A stretch of 64,000 bases of DNA from Urechis unicinctus (taxonomy: Eukaryota; Annelida; Polychaeta; Xenopneusta; Urechidae): contig CM067343.1 in assembly GCA_034190875.2 (NCBI GenBank), positions 27,200,954 to 27,264,953 on the forward strand, written 5' to 3'. The notes beneath the pieces are model-generated. The model made no database searches and was not told the DNA's origin. It saw only the letters and a program-made list of their open reading frames with translations. Shown piece by piece: positions 14,951 to 35,300 of the stretch (positions are counted from its first letter, which is position 1; each line of letters begins with the position of its first letter). Both the position numbers and the translations under genes were made by a program.

Positions 14951-17441
14951 GTAAATGGTTCATACATTTAATCGCGAAACGACTGTCGCCATTTGAATGT
15001 TAAAGTTATCTATTTTACAAATTTGCGAATATTACCAAGTAATTAATCAAGCACGCATTGTCGGATGAAATTATATTTTTTTGCTTAATGACGAAACATT
15101 ATTGACATAACGACAGATCTTTCATGATGTTATTCGGTGCTTAAAGCATGCAAATATATTATCATAGATAATTCAAAAGCAGTTTTTTTTACCAACCACC
15201 ATAGAGGAGGTTGTTTTAAGGTTACACACGGGGTAAAGTTGTCTGTGTAGGTCGCATAGAGATGGTGATCAACTAGCATGCTGCGGATTCCAAATGAACC
15301 GCTCTCTCACGATCGAATTTGTCATTGCTTTACTGATAACGTTGTATTCCGTCTTATATATCATTGGTATAACGCTACCTTTCCGGATCAACATGATATT
15401 TCTGTAATAAATTCTAAGCATTAGTACCAGCATTTCCTATTTGACCTGGATATTTGACGACAACTATCTCAATTGAGCAAATATTTCCTGCTATGAAGAA
15501 GCAAGACACCGTGAAGCAGAGTAGACGATGTTAGATTTCTAGGCAAACTTTAAGAGTGACATTATATTGTAGGGATTTATGCCACTTTCACTTGTAACAT
15601 TGTTTTGAGTCTTCCACTCCCTATCGGTTACCCTTGTAATTATGTCACAAATTAATAAATAACTTGTTGCTCCCGCTATGAACAATTCTGAGCATTAAAC
15701 TAGGATTTGCGTAGTTGCGAACTTAATACACAGTATTTAAACAATCCTTAATAGCCTGCAATATTCCTCTCACACACTCAGTACAAGGGGATTGGTAGCC
15801 CTTACAGTTTTTAAGTCTTAGGCGGCTTTGCAAGAACAAGCGTATGGAAACGGTTGTTACATTGTAGTTTTGCCTTGTGGTCACTTGTTAAGGCAAGAAA
15901 CGCAGAATGGAAAGTTATAAGGAGCCACATATGTCGGTGCCCATGACAACAAGTTGGCATTATTTGGCTTACAAGTAAGACGGAAGTAAATTGCGATATA
16001 GACCTGTAATGTTTAACGCATGAATCCCAATAACACTATACAATCGTCGTTGATATCTTAAGTATGACGTATTTTTTATCATGACATCTCCTGTAGCAAA
16101 AGCAATATACAGGTCTAATCGTCAGGTGAATAATAAACACACATTGTGGTAAGTGAGGTGAGGCAGATAATGGTTGCAGATTTGCAACACAATCACGCGA
16201 ATATAAGATCAACGATGAGTGAATGATGTGAACTCTCATAACAGGTAGACGTTATTGGACGATTGAATAAACCGATAAATGTTTAACTCATGTTTCAGAC
16301 GTATTAGACATGGCTGAAACGTATGTTCTTTTAGGCTTAAAATTATGTTTACAAGACCTATATGTTAACACAATATAGGTATCACAACTACGATCATATA
16401 AGGGCAGTGATGGTAGACATGTATAACTCATGTCAACTGAGGTTGAGGTTTTATGATCGGAAAGCAGTGATGATTGCAAAAGGGCAATTATTCATCTGCT
16501 GTGACAATAACGAAGTTATTGGGCTGAGAACGATAATAAAAAAGGAAGGATTGGAAGTTAGAGATTCATATTGAGTAGTGTGTCTGAATCTGTACACATC
16601 TGTTGGCACATGTAATGCTGCGCGTGATTCAGCTCGACATGTATAAAACCACATATGTCGTCAGTATTCAGTGAAGTGTTTAGTGTCAATAAATGCTTTG
16701 AGCAGGAAGAGACCGGAGGACAATGGCAAATATAAACGTCCGCTCTGAATAGCAACGACCTGAGTGCTTGCCTAACATAAACTTGCTTTAATTAAACCAG
16801 CGGATAGAGATGCACTATTGTTCAGTGAAGACGGTGAAAAGAACATTCTCTCTGCATCTTCATCCATTCATCAATATTCAATGCAATGCTCCTGCTGCCA
16901 CATAAAAGACATTCACATGAGTCTTACAGTGCATACCGTTTGCTAGTCACATATTGCGTCAGCTGCTGTTAGTTCCAGGCACTTATATGCAGTGGTTAGG
17001 AGCTTTGCTTACGTCTCAACTTGGTCTATTGATCGTCCGTTACGTCTACATGCGTTATTTTGCGGAGCATCGTGCACGTGTCATTGTATGGAGCGAGACT
17101 GAAGACAAAACAGCCGAACCGTTAATCCTATAATTTAATCATAAATGGATCATTGACCATTACCTGATTAAACACATGCGCAAAATCATATCAAAGTAAT
17201 GCTTTTTTAGATTTCAGAGAGTTGTAGCTGCCTCTGGCACCAAGTGAATGGCAAACAATCCCACCACTGCGACTGGTTTAAGTAACATTAGGATACATGT
17301 CAAGAGCTTCTTGTAGTCAACATAAGATATACCCTGAACACTTTCGACATTTATCTGATAGCATAGAGGAGTAAAGGAAATAATTGAAAAGAGTAACCAT
17401 TTGCAATTAAAGAACACAGATTAAAGTTACTGTGATATAAA

Positions 17442-25784
<8,343 letters not shown>

Positions 25785-26880
25785 AACGCATTCATGCCCA
25801 TCGAAAAATGAACATACATCGTTTTCATACCAACCCTTTTTATCGAACGTAGCTTATCATGTGATCAAAAATATTTGTGATTTGTTATCTGGGTAGCTCT
25901 TTCTTTTGTAAACAAAGTATTCCAACGAAGCGCCTCTTTTGGTACTTAGGAGCTACCCATGCACTAACATATTCTCTCTTATCATGATTGCTACTTCTAG
26001 TAATCAACTACATTTGAGAGCAAAGGCGCTGTAACATGTTATGTTGTCTTTCTAATAGCCAAGCGGCCTTGACGATATTTAATTGAAATACATGTTAAGA
26101 CTACATTTCTTTGAACACTAATGCAATTAGCCGTAGATGGAAAGTAGAGCCGTTATTAGCAAGGGTTTCAATAGATTTAATACTTGTCGTCAGTATATTT
26201 CCGGTTGTTATGCACACCACATTAGTTGTGAGAAGTTTTCTTAATACTGAAGGTATTGAATGGTTGCAATGAACAAATTCGCTGAAATTAATGTTCAAAG
26301 TCAATGTCATCGTAATGGCATCCATACAATAAAGAGCTGCAGTGGATATTGACAATGAGACGTACATATATGACATTATGATATTAATAGCACAACATTG
26401 GTACCAGATTAGTAGTTATTATGCATAGCATGCATGTTGTTTGTAAGCGTAGTTGGAAAATATGATTTGGTACTACAACATATGTGAGGTCTAAGACCGT
26501 GGGTTCTTACTTCCAATATAGCTTCCAACTGCGGTCTGATTGTATGGCTGTTGGCTTTATCTATGCTTTATTGAATTGGCATAATCTCTAATCACCTAAT
26601 CATCTGCTTTTACTTACTGTTTCTAATCAAAATATATTTCTATATGGTAAAGGTTTAGCAAGGTTTAACTAATGAATTCACGAAGAAACACAATGTGCTC
26701 CCAATTAAAGCTGCAATCCCGGAGAGCTTGTGAAAGTTAATCACCTCAGGTGCGACAAAGAGGTTCGGAATCCTGATTCTAATGTCAACCAATAAGCGTA
26801 CTCCGAGATCCTATGTGTCAGTATAAACCTGCTGTGTAATCAGTGCCTGTAACTGTATTAATACAATTTCTATTACGATA
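25785..26880 (+). repeat. 1.1-kb direct duplication, copy 2
   Basis: Colinear partner of 1,530-2,620, about 24.2 kb downstream in the same orientation. See copy 1 for the shared landmarks. Confidence 0.75.
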
Positions 26881-28509
26881 AAAGCTGCAAAGGTGTATAT
26901 AGTAAAAGTGCAATATTGATTGATCGAGGGCTTTAATTGTACGAGTATGCTTCAGATTGTGGTTTATCACAAACAAACCTCACCAATTTAGGATAATTCC
27001 TGCTATTTACTCGATTATTTACCCGTCTTGCTCATAAGGATGATAAATAGAAGTACATAAATTGATTACTTGCTCTAAGCAAAGATGTTTGGATAGTTGT
27101 GGGGAATATTGTCCAGCCACCACTTGGTTGTCAGGAAGCATCCGATAAATCAAATCGGCTAGAATAATAAATTGCATTGGTTTAGATATCTGCCTTACCT
27201 CAAACGCGTCTGCCTAATCTAAAAGCGTTAAATATTGAACATGCGTTATAAGAATGTTTCTGGACATTTTGTGATCATCTGTGTAAATTTCATGCATGCC
27301 AAAGTTCACAATGTATTGGACGAAAATGGAACGACACATCGCCGGCGATACTATATATTTTCAGGACCGATTCTGCCTAGTATGGTTTATGCATAAAAAT
27401 ACATTTCAGAATCAGGAATAACAGATATTCAATGCCGCAGTAGAGCTTAACGCATTCACTGCTTGCCATTCAAGGATGTGAAATTGAATTGTTGAAGTAT
27501 GAGCCACTCCTAGTCTGCAACGAAAGAAATACTTAACCATATGAGGTAATTCAGCTATGAGATAAGAGAACACAAGCTAGCAACTATCGATCCATGGTTA
27601 TGTTTGATGACTATAAGCTGCACCAAATGACGAAGTCAACCGAATCAATTGCTCACCAGAGTTTTGCGCAATGGCATAATTGTACAGTATGTAAGAAGGT
27701 GAAAGACATAAAGACATCCCATTTTCTGTCTGAAAAGCTACCCGAGTATATTAACACCTAATTTTCATAAAGTTTATGCCTTCCGCCTCCCTCGTCTTGC
27801 TTTTTACAGTACTGCCTCTGTCGTACATCACTTGCCAGTCCTACTCCTTCCGTTCCAGGAGAGGGCTTCATTGGGTCTGCCGACCATGTCTTCAAATTTA
27901 TAACAAAAACTACCATATAGGCATAGAAATATATTTGTGATGACTAGGTCGATTTGGCATGTAGCACACCTATTGAACGGGATCGGTGGGCTACACATGC
28001 TGCGCCACCCGATAGCTTTTGATATGAATATTATACCACACTTTTTGCAGGCATATTGCATTATCGTTTCATAACTGGGATGTCCAAAATGTGATTTGTG
28101 TGATATCAGCGGCCTCCTTCATCTAATCAGTCTTTGGCAACAGATAGATTCCGAGCAGATTATCGGCCTATGGTTCGGAGCATGAGATTAGCCAACAGCT
28201 TGTGTCTCGCATATACTACTTGATCGGCGAAATTCCCTTACCTCTGAAGAGAGAAAACATTATTATTTTCAGCCGCGTGAAATGTATATGTACGGTCATT
28301 TATGTCAAACACATTGAGTAAATGTCACAATCATGCATTGAATTAATAAATCAACAGTGGCCGATGTTAGCGAAATAAGTCAACTGATGGTTTGCTCAGG
28401 GGTGTAATGTTGATCGACACAAAGCCTTGTTTTTAGAATATTATCGGTGTGGAGAGGACAGAGGGGATACATTTGTAGGCTGTGACGCTTTGTCGAGCGA
28501 ACTGTTCGT
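26881..28509. other. intergenic, nothing recognised
   Basis: No supported gene. A 77-codon minus-strand open stretch at 27,828-28,061 contains five cysteines in two C-x2-C pairs plus one. It has no homology that I can name and no flanking exon. Confidence 0.45.
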
Positions 28510-28755
28510 CGACATAATGAAAACGTGTTTGCAACTATGATAGGAGTAACAATGGACAAACATGTAGCAAAGTTATCTAAATCAGCATAATATTCAGAAT
28601 GTGGATTTAGGTCTTGCCGTGGCGACTGCTGTGGACAATAAATAATCTGTTGGCATTAAAAGGCATCGAAGCAGCTAAAGCCATAGACGACTACAATAGA
28701 CGTTGTGTGGTGTGAATCCTTAACAGAAAGAAAGCGAAACAATGCACATTGTGTC
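28510..28755 (+). repeat. start of tandem receptor unit A (upstream flank, part 1)
   Basis: Matches 38,070-38,286, the upstream flank of gene B, in the same orientation. Shared words include AGTAACAATGGACMAACATG, CAGCATAATATTC, GAATGTGGATTT and GACGTTGT. It marks the left edge of the duplicated unit carrying gene A. The match breaks off near 28,755 and resumes at about 31,769, so the block between is an insertion into unit A or a deletion from unit B. Confidence 0.75.
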
Positions 28756-28823
28756 GTATCGCAATCTATGGTGCCTACCTGGAGTGGTCGATTTATTGCA
28801 TCTAAAGAAGAAAAGCAGGGCTG

Positions 28824-29186
28824 ATGGAAAACGGGTTATGGTCGTTTTGCTTGCGTATGCCCACTGCCCATTCAAAAAAACCTAAATCTGTGTCCTTGGA
28901 TATGGTCCCCATTCGAGCTTCACGTTATTTAACCTTAATCACACCGATTTACTTAAAAGCGAAACAAATTTTCCGAATGTCGATGGTGACTGCCTTACTC
29001 CATGTTCACTATCGATATAAAACTTATTGTGAAAATTTGATTGACAACCGGTGTGATTGGAATGCGACGCACTATATACATAATACAGGCTTGTATACAT
29101 CGAATATTAGGGGAGGTGGGGAATATAACAACAATGACTGCTTTAATCAAATCACCGTCGCACAGCACACAGCTGCTGTGACTTAA
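28824..29186 (+). other. 120-codon open stretch, unrecognised
   Basis: An ATG-initiated open frame inside the insertion upstream of gene A. It has basic and hydrophobic patches but no repeat, no signal peptide and no motif that I know. No clear splice sites link it to another exon. It may be part of the inserted element or chance. Included only because it is one of the longer open frames outside the receptor genes. Confidence 0.12.
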
Positions 29187-29759
29187 ATCTGAAATAGTTT
29201 ACTTAACCATTAAACATGCTATCGTGTGGGCTGTCGCCCTATGAGGCAATTAAATTCAAATGACACACAACCACAATGAATCAATTTAAACTATTGAAGG
29301 AAAATCGCAGGTCCAGAACTGAGCGTCATTACGTCATAAGGATTGAATCTTTATTACAACAGGCCGCGGTGCGGAAGCTGTAGAAAGAAAAAGTCAGGTA
29401 AAAGTTTCCCTCCTGCAGCTGCCAGGGTCGAGTTAGACGGGCCGACTTTGATCGTGTTTCTTGCGTCTATACGAGAAGCACTGCAACTTGACATTGCTTT
29501 GTTGTCGACCATGTTAGCTGCTTAGTGTTTACAACCTTAGGCGTTTGTTTTTAACTTGTGGGATGGTGTGTGTGCTGGTGGGGAAGTCAGCTGGGAAAGC
29601 GGACTTGGGGGTAGGGATTATAGAGGGGGCAACTGAGAATCTGCGTAAGTTGAGGGAAGGAATTTAGCTGAATAATTGGTCTGAGAAGATTGGGTTGGCT
29701 TTGGTAGTGATTGTGTGGGGGACAAAGTGGCATCCACTTTGGAAGGGGTTGGCAATGCT

Positions 29760-30870
29760 GGGGCAGAATTCCATGTAAGATCTCTGTCATGTGATGTCTG
29801 TGCAGAAGTGGGTATAGGATCAGAGATGGGAATGGTAGATAATGTCGGGTTAGCAGTCAGCTATGAATCAGAGCGAAAAGGGGGTTGTGATGTCTTTACT
29901 GAAGTGGGTATAGGATCAGAGAGGGGAAAGGTAGGTAAAGTCGGGGTAGAAGTTAGCGCCGGTCGAACGGTAATATAAATATATATACCGTTATGCTTCA
30001 ACATTTTGGGCGCACATGCGTTTGGCTGAAGTGCTGCATCGCGCATCTAAAAACCAACGTATATCAAGAGCCTGTAAAAAAAGCCATAGCGCACCAAAAT
30101 ATCCGAAATATCGCGATACAATGACCGCCATTTTGCAAAATATTGGGTCGCGTGATTTCCCGCGATTTCCCGCCGCCTTATCTGCAATGCCTCCCTGCTA
30201 AGCATGCGAAGCACTTTGAATACAATCGGCTGTATCTTATCGAGTTCAGACACAGGAAGCAATAGTCGTCCATGGGTCAGGCCATTCTGAGCATGCGCAA
30301 TGTACTTTGTCTTGAACTTGAAAAAAACCATGTTGCGTGTTTGGACTTTCTACCTCTTCCACATTGATCGCACTAAAACTAATTACCATGGAAACCCCCC
30401 GCCGCAAAGTGAACATCATTGCATTCTAAAACTACATCATTTGGGTATGTTTGGTGTTTGGTAGTTGTCTGAATCGATCTCAAATTTTTTAACATTGCGT
30501 CGTTCCCAATCAGAGTAAGACGTCTACTCACACGTCTTTTAAGGCTTGGTAGAAGTCAGATTTGAATCAGAGCCAGAAGGGGTTGGTGATGTATGTGCAG
30601 AAGTGGGTATAGGATCAGAGATGGGAAGGGTAGGTAATGTCGGGGTAACAGTCAATTATGAATCTGAGCCAGAAGGAGTTGGTGATATCTATGCATAAGT
30701 GGGTATCAGATCAGAGATGACAATGGTAGGTAGTGTTGGGGTAGAAAGTGGTTTTGAATCAGAGCCAGAAGGAGTTGGTGATATCTATGCATAAGTGGGT
30801 ATAGGATCAGATATGGGAAGGGTAGGTAATGTCGGGGTAGAAGTCAGCTTTGATACTGAGCTAGGAGGGG
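29760..30870 (-). repeat. 96-bp minisatellite, Pro/Thr-rich when read on minus strand
   Basis: The word GGGTAT recurs at 29,810, 29,906, 30,605, 30,701 and 30,797, spaced 96 bp within each of the two groups. Each unit carries GGATCAGAGATGGGAA, GGTAGGTAATGTCGGGGTAG and GAATCAGAGCCAGAAGG variants. Ninety-six bases is 32 codons. On the minus strand the unit reads as a Pro/Ser/Thr-rich repeat (SDPIPTS, PTLPTLPI). This is consistent with the tail of the protein whose body lies at 30,882-31,538. Confidence 0.75.
29957..30548. mobile_element. 592-bp insert splitting the 96-bp minisatellite
   Basis: Minisatellite sequence stops after GTAGAAGTTAG (29,946-29,956) and resumes at GTAGAAGTCAG (30,549-30,559). 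That is a near-perfect flanking direct repeat, as expected of a target-site duplication of about 8-11 bp. The insert holds an imperfect hairpin at 29,977-30,003 (ACGGTAATATA / TATATACCGT arms). I see no matching inverted ends and no coding region, so it is non-autonomous and its class is open. Confidence 0.6.
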
Positions 30871-31538
30871 TTGGTGAGAGGTTAACAAAAGTTGGCAGCA
30901 TAGCAGGATTTGCGTTTGTTGAGACGGTGGGAATGAGGTTGGCCAAATGGTTGATGGGGAGACGATATATTGGCTGTGAGCGCTTCCAAGTTAAGGGATG
31001 GAGCAGCATCAAGGGGCATTTTAGAATTAGGTGCGTCTGTTTCAACCGCTTCTTGATCCTTTTGTTCGACTAGTGTGGCTGATTTCGCTTTGATTGTCGT
31101 GACATGCGCTACTCGATCTTTAAGCTCTGCTAAATTCGTATTGATTTGCATGAGAATGTCATCAAATTTAAATGGCGCCTTCCGGTAAAGTATAACATCC
31201 TCAACAATTGACTTCCAAGTATCACGCTGCCTAGCCACTTTGCCACTAGACTCCAATAACTTCTGAACTTAATCCTCATTCAATTCATGCATTTTCACGC
31301 AGCACTCACGAACATCACGTGATTTCTCATTCCCTATCTGACCAAACTCTGCTCGCGCTATCGCCACACGCGAACTCCCTCTGTTATACCTCTCCTGTGC
31401 CAACAAATAATCTTCCTTCACGCTTTCATAATGACGCACAACTACATGCAAACGACCTAAACCCTGATCTTTTGTTATATTTATCCTGTATGGGAGAACC
31501 TCAGATTTATTTTGCGTATTTTCAATTTCCAATGACAA
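30785..31538 (-). pseudogene. broken coding remnant inside the insertion, possibly element-encoded
   Basis: Minus-strand open segments (31,269-31,538 and 30,882-31,256) share one style: charged, predicted helical, rich in Glu, Lys, Arg and Val, followed by a Ser/Pro/His-rich stretch that runs into the Pro/Thr minisatellite. I see no zinc knuckle, protease, polymerase or integrase motif. A structural protein of a mobile element (helical body plus Pro-rich tail) is one possibility, and a host gene relic is another. It is broken at least once. I cannot name the family. Confidence 0.35.
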
Positions 31539-31768
31539 ATCAATTTGAACAGACCAGGGAACGACTCAGGCACGCTACCCCGATTCTCATGGGACATGCA
31601 GTAGCTAGGTGAAAGGATGGGCGTTGCGTAGATATGGGGTATGTATGAGGAGATGGACCGGGGGCTGACATATGACACATAGGTCACTCATGGGCATGAC
31701 TGAGAGGGGCACGTCATGATGATGGAAGAGGTTGTGTCATAATGTACTTTTGACACTCCAAAAACTGT

Positions 31769-32336
31769 ATTGGGACAGACATGCCCAGTTAATATATTAA
31801 CGAGGGACGATGTAAACCCCTTTGGTCTCATTCAAGAAAATCATTCATTTGCGGTCATATGTTCAATAGCATAATTAGACGCATGTCACAGTACAGCACA
31901 CACGAGTTTCACGTTATCAGCATTTTGTTATTTGGCTGACGTTAGTTACGTGTTGTGCGATCATATCCATCTACTCATTGTCTACCCTGAAATAACCGCT
32001 GGTTCTAATTTGGCGATATCTTCTTCTCTGTAGTTGTTATCACATTGGAATCGTCGGAACATGGTTTTACTAGTGTCAGTTCAACAATTGTCAAACATCC
32101 GATTGTCAAGCGGATTCCAAACAGCGTTCTGTTAAAGGCGCTCGCACATTACTTTCTATGCATGAGTCACAACGGATAAATCAATTTTTCGCTTAGTTAA
32201 ATAACTGCACGCACTCAAAAAATTGAGTTCATACAGTCTCGTCTATGGTCTCGCGTGTTTAAGCAGAACCAGGATGTTAAGGAATAAGGTCGGCTCGGGG
32301 TTTGCCACGACTGTGGAAAGCTCGTTTCACAGAGCC
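31769..32336 (+). promoter_or_regulatory. upstream region of receptor gene A, conserved with gene B
   Basis: Aligns with 38,556-39,089 upstream of gene B. Shared blocks are ACAGACATGCC, ATATTAACGAGGGACGATG, GCATGTCACAGTACAG, ATTTGGCTGACGTTAG, TTTCTATGCATGAGT and CGGCTCGGGGTTTGCCACGA. The last block sits just before the ATG. No TATA box is obvious. An AP-1-type TGAGTCA occurs at about 32,163 in A, and the B copy reads TGAGTTA. Promoter and 5' leader lie somewhere here; the transcription start cannot be placed. Confidence 0.5.
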
Positions 32337-35300
32337 ATGGCGACCATCAACACCTCCTGTAGTCTATCGGTGATAATCGTTCTACTGATGGAAGGATTCT
32401 TGTCACAAGGTTGGTTATTTGAACGTAGTGATTTCTACTTATGTTGATATTGTGTCAATTTGAAGTTGGTAGTGTTTGACTCGAAAATACTATGGGGCTT
32501 CATTGTAAAGCGAGGCGGACACGCAAAAGTTGTTTCAGGTCAATACAGTAGGAAATGCAGCTGTGGGGGATGCAAGAAAACCTATAATGACTGTATGATT
32601 ATATACCGTTCTAGACTTGATGGTCAACTGCTTTTTTTGATACTATATAATGCGAGCAATATCAGTTGGTAACCCAACAGCTGGATATGACATCAGAATG
32701 GCGTTGTAAGACTAAGTGGGTTGACAAATCACTGCTATACGAAAGCATCAAGCATTGGCTTATGCCCGAGCATAAACAAACATCAGCAAGTTTCAGTTGT
32801 CATTTGGAACAGCCGAATACTTGATGAATCTGACCAGAAACACATCATCACCCTTTCCCATCTCAACAGTCCCATTTCTCAGTCCCACACCCTCTCTCAC
32901 ACACGCTCCTCTTCCAATAGCAACAAATAGTCGGATAATTCACGGTGTAATTTCTACGTTTAATAAACGAGAAACACGTCATTGTCTATTGTCTATGGTC
33001 GTTATTGCTTTCCAGCGTGTATATTTGGTCGACCCCATCAAAATTGTACTTACACCTGTAATTGCGCTGCGGACAGAAATTGTGATGCGGTGACTGGTGC
33101 ATGTGATGATGGATGTAGACAGGGTGCACCTAAACCTCTTGGTAACGAGAGGATCTTTGACTGGAGAGGACCGGGATGCAGGATAGGTAGCGATGACTAC
33201 ACATATTAACGAATATTATATGAATAGCAAGCATTTCACATTTACACATGTGGATATCTATCAATATATGATGTGTGACAAAACAGGTAATGTGGCTTTA
33301 AATAAACCCGTAAATCAGAGCGGAGTTGGTGGTGGTTGGGCGGCTAGCAACTCCGTGGATGGTGAATTACAGACAAAGGATCATCACCTCGTGCATTGCA
33401 CCCATACTGACCCAGCTGCTGTTGATTTCGCTTGGTGGTACGTGGACCTCGGCGAGAACTTTTACATCAACAATATAAGTATATTCAACCGACGACACGG
33501 ACTGAGTAAGTAGGGTCGCAATGTAAATACATTTAAATTTTTCAATTCAGAGAGTGATTTTGTTTTTACGTACAATACTAATGCATTCCAGGCTCTCGGA
33601 GAACCGGTTATTTCAACATTCGTGTCGGAAACAACAGTGATATTATCAGCAACACACTATGCACGTATTACGAGGGTCCTATACCTCCTGAAGAGAGTGT
33701 TACTCTATCTTGCAATTCAAACCTGATAGGTCGCTATGTAAGCTTACAGAGAACAGGAGGACCGGAACCTAACATCATTAACATATGTGAGGTGGTGGTC
33801 ATGGGTCATGAGTACGTCACAGCAAGTAAGAGTACATTTGTAAATGCTTAACATGAAATGATATGTATTTACATCTCATTGCTGATTTTAATCTGCATAT
33901 TTCCAACGTCAGTACTTTCTCCTACGGTTCAATTAACTATGTTGAGATTTTGTAAAGTCTTGAAAAATAGTCTCAGGCTTATTGGATCAGCTAGAATTAA
34001 TAATTTTGTTCACTCCTTACTCGGTACTAATTTGAGATCTATCTAAAAAACAATTTGTAATGAAAAAACAACTGTCGAAGAAAATAATGTAATTGCAAAC
34101 AGCACCTACCAAGCAGATCACTATGCACATAAATACCTCTACAGATTGAACTATGTAGGAGAACAAATCAATTTCAGATTCGACAAATTGCCTCTCCGAC
34201 AGTGACAACGTAGTGGGTTGTTTGAGTTGTTCTGGATTTGAGCCACCGCTTTGCACAACACGTAAGAAAACACCCACCACTTTCATCTATTATTTTCCAG
34301 CATTTACTATCCTTTGTAAAGCAAACGGAAAACTTTCATTGATGGCGTTCATGGCCTGTGCTTATTGCAGCATGCATCCGTGGACAATATGGGATAAACT
34401 GCAATACTTCCTGTTCTACTCATAAATGTCTGAATGGATCCGAGGCGTGCAATATGTTCACGGGTGAATGTCCAGAAGGATGTAGTATGTGGTTTTACTG
34501 GCAAGCAATGTACCATTGAAATAAGTAAGAATTGAATTGAAACTAGTGACCAGTAACGAATTTGTTACACAACCCTGAGAAAAAAGCGTCAACTTCTTGC
34601 ATTAAACGCATTTGCACCTCCTAACATTGTGTGCAGAGGTTGTTGACCTTGGCGAGGGGGCAAACTTAACCGTTATCAATGTAGGCACAAATGAAGTCAC
34701 GCTCCAATGGCAATCTGCTCGGGATATCTTACCTGATCTGGCTCACAACCACGGTTACCAGGTGCAATATATAAAGGCAACATGCAACAGAGTTCATCCC
34801 TGGTGTCAACATAACCCATGATGCTGATAAAGCAGAGCATTCAGCGACAGTCCACGGTCTGGAGTTTGACAGGCTATATGCCTTTCGAGTTAGCGCTTAC
34901 AGAGTGTGGCAAAGCCTATTCGAAGTGTCAACAATGCCATCCAAGGAAACGACTGGGAAAACATTGTGTAAAGGTACTGTTGATGTCTTTTCAGCATTAG
35001 TTTATGTTTGAAATCAACGAATCATCGAGTAAGTTTTGTTGTAACATTGATTTTTACTGATTTTTAGCACCAGAACCTGCAACAATTGTGGACGTGATGT
35101 CCCGAACAAACACACCACCATTCTCTGTACATGTTATATGGCAGGTTAGTCACGGATATGTATAGCCACATAACACATCAACTACATTAATTGGAAACAT
35201 TTTATCTGTCAGCTCTCTGTTTTTCACAGCTGACATCGTCAGGTTGTGACAGCATTTTATCCATACAGGCGCTGTACCGCCTAGCGGGTACTGAAACGTG

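Larger units (their letters stand above)
28756..31768. mobile_element. about 3-kb composite insertion upstream of gene A
   Basis: The two flanks are contiguous in unit B apart from the MITE, so this block is extra in unit A. It contains an unrecognised open stretch (28,824-29,186, +), a 96-bp minisatellite (29,760-30,870) split by a 592-bp insert, and a minus-strand coding remnant (about 30,785-31,538). It is locally less AT-rich than its surroundings. No clear terminal repeats were found at its outer ends, so the element family stays open. Confidence 0.55.

Noticed and set aside
27828-28061. Cys-rich minus-strand open frame, zinc-finger-like pairs
   Set aside because: Spacing fits no finger family that I know and no flanking exon or second finger was found.
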